From the NCBI GenBank assembly GCA_009746045.1, contig RPFO01002233.1, forward strand, positions 2,501 to 29,944: a stretch of 27,444 bases of DNA, written 5' to 3'. The notes beneath the pieces are model-generated. The model saw nothing but the letters and a program-made list of their open reading frames with translations. It did not search any database and had not been told where the DNA came from. Positions 24,029 to 27,444 of the stretch are shown here, piece by piece. The translations under genes were made by a program, and so were the position numbers. This DNA comes from Mesostigma viride (Eukaryota; Streptophyta; Mesostigmatophyceae; Mesostigmatales; Mesostigmataceae). Position 1 is the stretch's first letter; each line of letters begins with the position of its first letter.

Positions 24029-25521
24029 TGAATCCGGGAAGTGTCCAAGGCATTAATGTCCAGGACCTCGCACTGTAGCTCATCCACCCACACGGGGGCG
24101 AATCCCAGCTCATTGAGTTCCAGTGCATTCACGCGGGGTTTTGGGGTCCGCTGCACCAAGGGAGCTATCTCCGCTAGGTAGGTCTTGATGTCCTGCAGGT
24201 TCCATTGAGCCCAGGAGAGGTGGGCGAATTTCCGCTTCACCTCATCCCGGAATTCGGGTTGCAAGCCCTCATAGAACCTTGCCAAGGCTTCTGGGCCCAT
24301 CAGGTCATCAACCCGCCCAGCTAGAAGCTCGAACTTGGTCATATATTCCCGATAGCTCAGGTTCCCCTGCTTGAACGCCCCAAAAGCCTCCCGGTCCAGC
24401 TTGTCTTGGTCGGGTGGCAGGTACTTGGCCCGTGCTCGCCGAAATAATTCAGCCAAGCTGCTGGGGAAGCCATTGGCCAGGGCGCTTTCGCAATGGAGAG
24501 CTTGTCTCACATCGGGAGCCAGTGCCTCGCTGGACACCAGCTTGACCTTGATATCCTCGTCCAAGAGCTTGCGATTGTATGTCTCCCAGATGTCGATCTT
24601 CTGAGACACTGCAATCTCCCAAGCCTCAAACTCTTGGTACGAGCAGTCGGGTTTAAACTTGGGAATATCCGACAGCTTGGGCAACGGTGGTAGTCGCCCT
24701 GCATTGTGAGTATCATCGTCATGATGGCCCATGATACTCGCGGGTCTCCCGGGCCCGGCCACACCTTGCGAGGTGTGCCCACGCGGGTAACCTGCCGGGG
24801 GGCTGCACTCATCCTCACCCGGGTGCTCATACCCATGTGGGTAGTGGGCGCGGCTTGCATAATGATGGGCGGCGGTGGCCGCTGGGTGCTGCGCTCGTGG
24901 GTCACCCGGAGCCAGGCGGTCGTATGCTGAGTTGGGGAGGGGAATCGCCTCCCCTGCGACCCCGAAGGAAGACCGACCGGTCCGTGCGGTGCCCTGGCCC
25001 TGCCCAGCCATATTTGGCGAGGCATGGCCGAAGGGGCTAGCCCCAAGGGGTCCAGGCGCATGATAGGACGCCCGATGCGCAGCTCGGCGAGACCGCGATC
25101 GGCTATCATACAAGGGTGGCGCCGGGGCGCTGCTGGGCCAAGTGGCCAATGTAGGTTGCGGCAGCACCGTAGGCAGGGCCCCACTCCTACCGTAGTGCAG
25201 GGTAACATTATTCCCCTGCGCCCCCGCGCCGGCTCCTACACCAAGGGCCGGACCCGCCGACAATCCCGCGATGGATGTTCCACTTGGTGGTCCATTAAGG
25301 GGATTCACTACAGGGCTACCAGGTGGTGCACCGGCAGCCGCCGAGGAATTCCCTCCCAAACGTGGGGTTTGTGCTGGGGATGACCCCCTAGAGCCACGCT
25401 CACTACTCGGGCGTGAGTGATTTTGGGTAGCTCTCTCTGCCGCCTCGAGTGCTGCCACGAGGGAAGGGGCAGGAGAGAAGCGATGGGCCTCTCGTCGCCC
25501 TCGCTCAACACCGTCAGCCAT
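23853..25521 (-). CDS. Gag of the gypsy element, 5' part
   Basis: Starts at ATG 25519-25521 and reads for about 556 residues of real Gag before running into copia LTR sequence (about 40 foreign residues, stop near 23728). Residues 1-270 are rich in P, G, A and H and probably disordered. A Gag core follows (about 285-460; for example YREYMTKFELLAGRVDD). The CCHC knuckle CYHCNRVGHIKREC is at 499-512, followed by a P/Q-rich linker cut by the block. Gag forms the particle and binds element RNA. The C-terminal rest lies at 5686-6067, so the intact protein is no longer encoded in one piece. Confidence 0.85.
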
Positions 25522-25970
25522 CGCGTGGTGGCTGGTAAAGTGTGAACAATGTGCCTCTAGTCACCTTGGCGGGATGACAAATTAAGCACAAAAATACGTC
25601 AATTAAAGGACGTGAGATATTACTGCAGCTTGCCGGAGCTGACAGTATGTATCCCAGATATAGGGTATGGGGCAATGGCCAAGACGCCAACTAATGCGTG
25701 AAATTGCAACCCACAAAGCGTTTCCGTTTAAAGCACGCAATATAAGGAGATTCGTTTCCGGACGAATCCCTTAGGTCAACCGGACAAGGCCAGGTTGGGG
25801 CATGCAGGAACCGCAATATGGGTAACGGGTATGGGCAGTTAGGATTGTGGGGATCCGACCCCCACAATGAATTACTGCAAGCGGAATTAGTAAGGGTTCC
25901 GGCCCTTATATAATTCCGTTGCTGATCCGGATCAGATTACAGAAAAACGGGTCGGGATAGAGGCCACTAG
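25522..25970 (-). promoter_or_regulatory. 5' leader of the gypsy element with CCGG-centred hairpins
   Basis: About 450 noncoding bases lie between PBS and gag. They hold four dyads: 25743-25773 (TAAGG-A-GATTCGT / ACGAATCCCTTA, loop TTCCGG), 25844-25868 (perfect 9-bp stem ATTGTGGGG, 7-base loop), 25882-25918 (stem with bulge, loop TTCCGG) and the perfect 14-mer palindrome CTGATCCGGATCAG at 25922-25935. Three of the four present CCGG at the centre. Leader hairpins with self-complementary loops mediate genome dimerisation and packaging in retroviruses; that role is an inference here. Confidence 0.55.
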
Positions 25971-25990
25971 GAAAGTTTCCTCCGAGTCCA
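25971..25990 (-). promoter_or_regulatory. Putative primer-binding site of the gypsy element
   Basis: In element orientation TGGACTCGGAGGAAACTTTC follows the 5' LTR with at most one base between. TGG pairs with the CCA end of a tRNA. I cannot name the tRNA from the acceptor-stem complement. Confidence 0.6.
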
Positions 25991-25991
25991 G

Positions 25992-26725
25992 TTTAACACG
26001 TATGGCTATTTAGAATAGCGCCTTAATGATTGAGAATGAAGGCGAAAGACCTTTGACTTCCTATGCGTCACAGCGCACGATGGTGGCTTAAGAATACTTG
26101 TCACACAATACGAATAAGCTCAAACCCGGAAAACCGGTTTCGTATATTACAATGTTACCACACAGATTAAAACACTCAATGCGGGAAGACTTACACCCAG
26201 TAGGCGAGGGATTCACACTCGAGCCCACAGGAGATTTACACTCCAGGATTAAGCGATGGTAAATAATCTGTAGAGCAACGTGGTAAATTACGAGACAAGG
26301 TCCGGACTGCTGGCATAGCTCGTGCCTTCCTATTTTGTCCCTTCGTCCCCGTTGGTGGCTGCGCCTGGCGCTGCCAACCAGGCATGACGTGAGGTCCGCG
26401 GGGACGGGCTTCTCGAACCGTCTAGAACACGTTAAAGACCAGTACGGCTAGAGGCCTCTCCTGAAAAATATCCAAATGTCCGTAGGTACCATCATAACGC
26501 ATGTGCAGTGCCACTTGGCTGTCCGGTAACTCCCGTTCAGGCGCTAGGTCTGCCTACGGCGCAAAGGCCAAGTTCGTCAGCAAAACTTCTACACTTACTT
26601 CCACACGGATTGCCTCGGCTGCCAACTATACTATGGCCTCGGCACTGGCGCCGGATTACGGTCGGCGCCGATCGACCGGGACGGATAATTTAATACCACA
26701 AATGGCATGTTGCATCCGTGCAACA
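25992..26725 (-). repeat. 5' LTR of the gypsy element
   Basis: Matches 301-1034 with the single difference noted there. It should hold the promoter, but I see no clear TATA box. Its outer edge TGTTGC (minus strand) abuts ATTAG at 26726. Confidence 0.92.
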
Positions 26726-26730
26726 ATTAG
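26726..26730. repeat. Target-site duplication (right copy), ATTAG
   Basis: Pairs with 296-300 and marks the right border of the gypsy insertion. Confidence 0.75.
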
Positions 26731-26837
26731 ACAGCGTAGGATAGCATTTGTAGCTAGGACACCTTGCTCGCACCAGCCAGGTCGACACCGCCCTTGGTCT
26801 GCATGGCAGGCCCCCAGCGGCTTGGCCAGCCATGCAG

Positions 26838-27072
26838 GGCGGCACATTCTGACCCGGCCCGGCCCCAAGGGCATTGCCAAAAAGGTCGGGAAACATGTCA
26901 CGAACTACGTACAGATGTTGCTGGATGACCTACTGGTCCCAGCTCAGTTTGAATATACCGCATCCACTCTCTCTCCCTTCTTTGGACTGCCATGCAGAAC
27001 AAGACGAGGTGGAAGAAGATTGTCAAGGCTCACACGCCCGACCCTGTGGGCAAGCCACCTCCCCCCAATTAG
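26838..27072 (+). other. Candidate last two exons of a host gene
   Basis: 26838-26935 reads in frame as a basic segment (PGPKGIAKKVGKHV, then MLLDDLL). A 62-base candidate intron 26936-26997 begins GT, has a pyrimidine tract (CTCTCTCCCTTCTTT) and ends CCATGCAG. The next 75 bases continue in phase (NKTRWKKIVKAHTPDPVGK) to TAG at 27070-27072. A similar 57-base candidate intron (26781-26837) also ends CCATGCAG. I do not recognise the protein. Splicing is inferred from sequence alone, and the contiguous frame without splicing also stays open to 27121. Confidence 0.3.
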
Positions 27073-27444
27073 CGGAGGAGGCGTTTTGATGAGTAGGGTA
27101 GTTAGGATTTTTCTAGACTAGCTAGATTAGCGTTAGGTTAGTTCGATTCCGCGCGGCTCTCCCCACTCCACCACCCATCAAGGAATATGTGCTACATGAT
27201 CTCCCAATTCCGAGGCATGTTATTTATTTTTTTAGGAAAATGCCTGCATGCTAGACAGATCATAAGATGCCCGGGCGTATGGACACACGAGCAAGCGAAG
27301 CAACTGCTTAGATGCAAATGTTCCTCGCGATTTCCTTCGACTCAGCCTAATCCAATCAGTGCATGCAGCCAAGGCCGCACGTGGGTGTCGGTGACCAGAA
27401 TACAGAGCCTAGTAGTGCATGCGGCAATATATTTGTTTGGTATG
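27073..27444. other. Right flank, no feature seen
   Basis: AT-richer sequence without an ORF, RNA gene or repeat that I can recognise. If the exons upstream are real this would be 3' UTR and intergenic DNA. Confidence 0.4.

Larger units (their letters stand above)
301..26725 (-). mobile_element. Ty3/gypsy chromovirus LTR retrotransposon, interrupted by a nested copia block
   Basis: The element runs right to left: 5' LTR 25992-26725, PBS-like site, leader, gag, protease, RT-RNase H, integrase plus chromodomain, polypurine tract, 3' LTR 301-1034. Removing the nested block (6068-23843), its 9-nt filler and one copy of the 176-bp duplication leaves an element of roughly 8.5 kb. The order PR-RT-RH-IN and the chromodomain after the GPY motif define the chromovirus branch of Ty3/gypsy. 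Near-identical LTRs and an intact target duplication indicate a recent, single integration of the outer element. Frame breaks in pol suggest this copy cannot make a full polyprotein. Confidence 0.92.

Noticed and set aside
1-27444. CRISPR array, rRNA, tRNA or prokaryotic operon
   Set aside because: No spaced short repeats, no rRNA or cloverleaf signatures, and all recognisable genes belong to eukaryotic LTR retrotransposons.

Overview
The window is eukaryotic and is almost entirely nested LTR retrotransposon. I see no bacterial gene, rRNA, tRNA or CRISPR array. The outer element is a Ty3/gypsy chromovirus on the minus strand. Its two LTRs (301-1034 and 25992-26725) differ at one base that I found, and it is flanked by a 5-bp target duplication, ATTAG, at 296-300 and 26726-26730. 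Read right to left it has a 5' LTR, a PBS-like site, a structured leader, Gag with a CCHC knuckle, protease, RT-RNase H, integrase with a C-terminal chromodomain, a polypurine tract and a 3' LTR. The frame breaks at protease/RT and RT/integrase suggest a damaged copy. The gag/protease step is a -1 overlap, which could be programmed. The host cannot be named from the sequence; chromoviruses occur in plants, algae, fungi and other eukaryotes.

A 17.8-kb block (6068-23843) interrupts the gypsy gag gene just at the zinc knuckle. It is not one clean insertion. It is a mosaic of one copia-type family: a full-length copy A (minus, 6068-14521), a fragment C (minus, 14522-16461), a 15-nt filler, a 5'-truncated copy B (plus, 16477-23188) and a nearly empty LTR-LTR remnant D (23189-23843). 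There are five LTR copies in total. Copies A and B form an almost perfect 6.7-kb inverted repeat. The block is flanked by a perfect 176-bp duplication of gypsy gag (5892-6067 and 23853-24028). Several joints lie at short direct repeats. This looks more like capture of joined or template-switched retrotransposon cDNAs at a break than ordinary integration.

The most unusual biology is in the copia-type family itself. Its RT and RNase H are of copia type, but the only retropepsin-like domain I can find lies between integrase and RT. The order would be gag-IN-PR-RT-RNH instead of the usual copia order gag-PR-IN-RT-RNH. It also carries a long unrecognised ORF upstream of gag, joined to gag by an ATGA stop/start overlap. 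That ORF is CpG-rich while the pol region is CpG-poor. The LTRs end in AGTTAGC/GCTAACT instead of TG/CA, and the RT active site reads HGDD. Both long copies are broken by indels, some shared and some private.

Outside the outer element, 1-295 shows nothing recognisable. The right flank (26731-27444) holds two short candidate exons that could be the end of a host gene.
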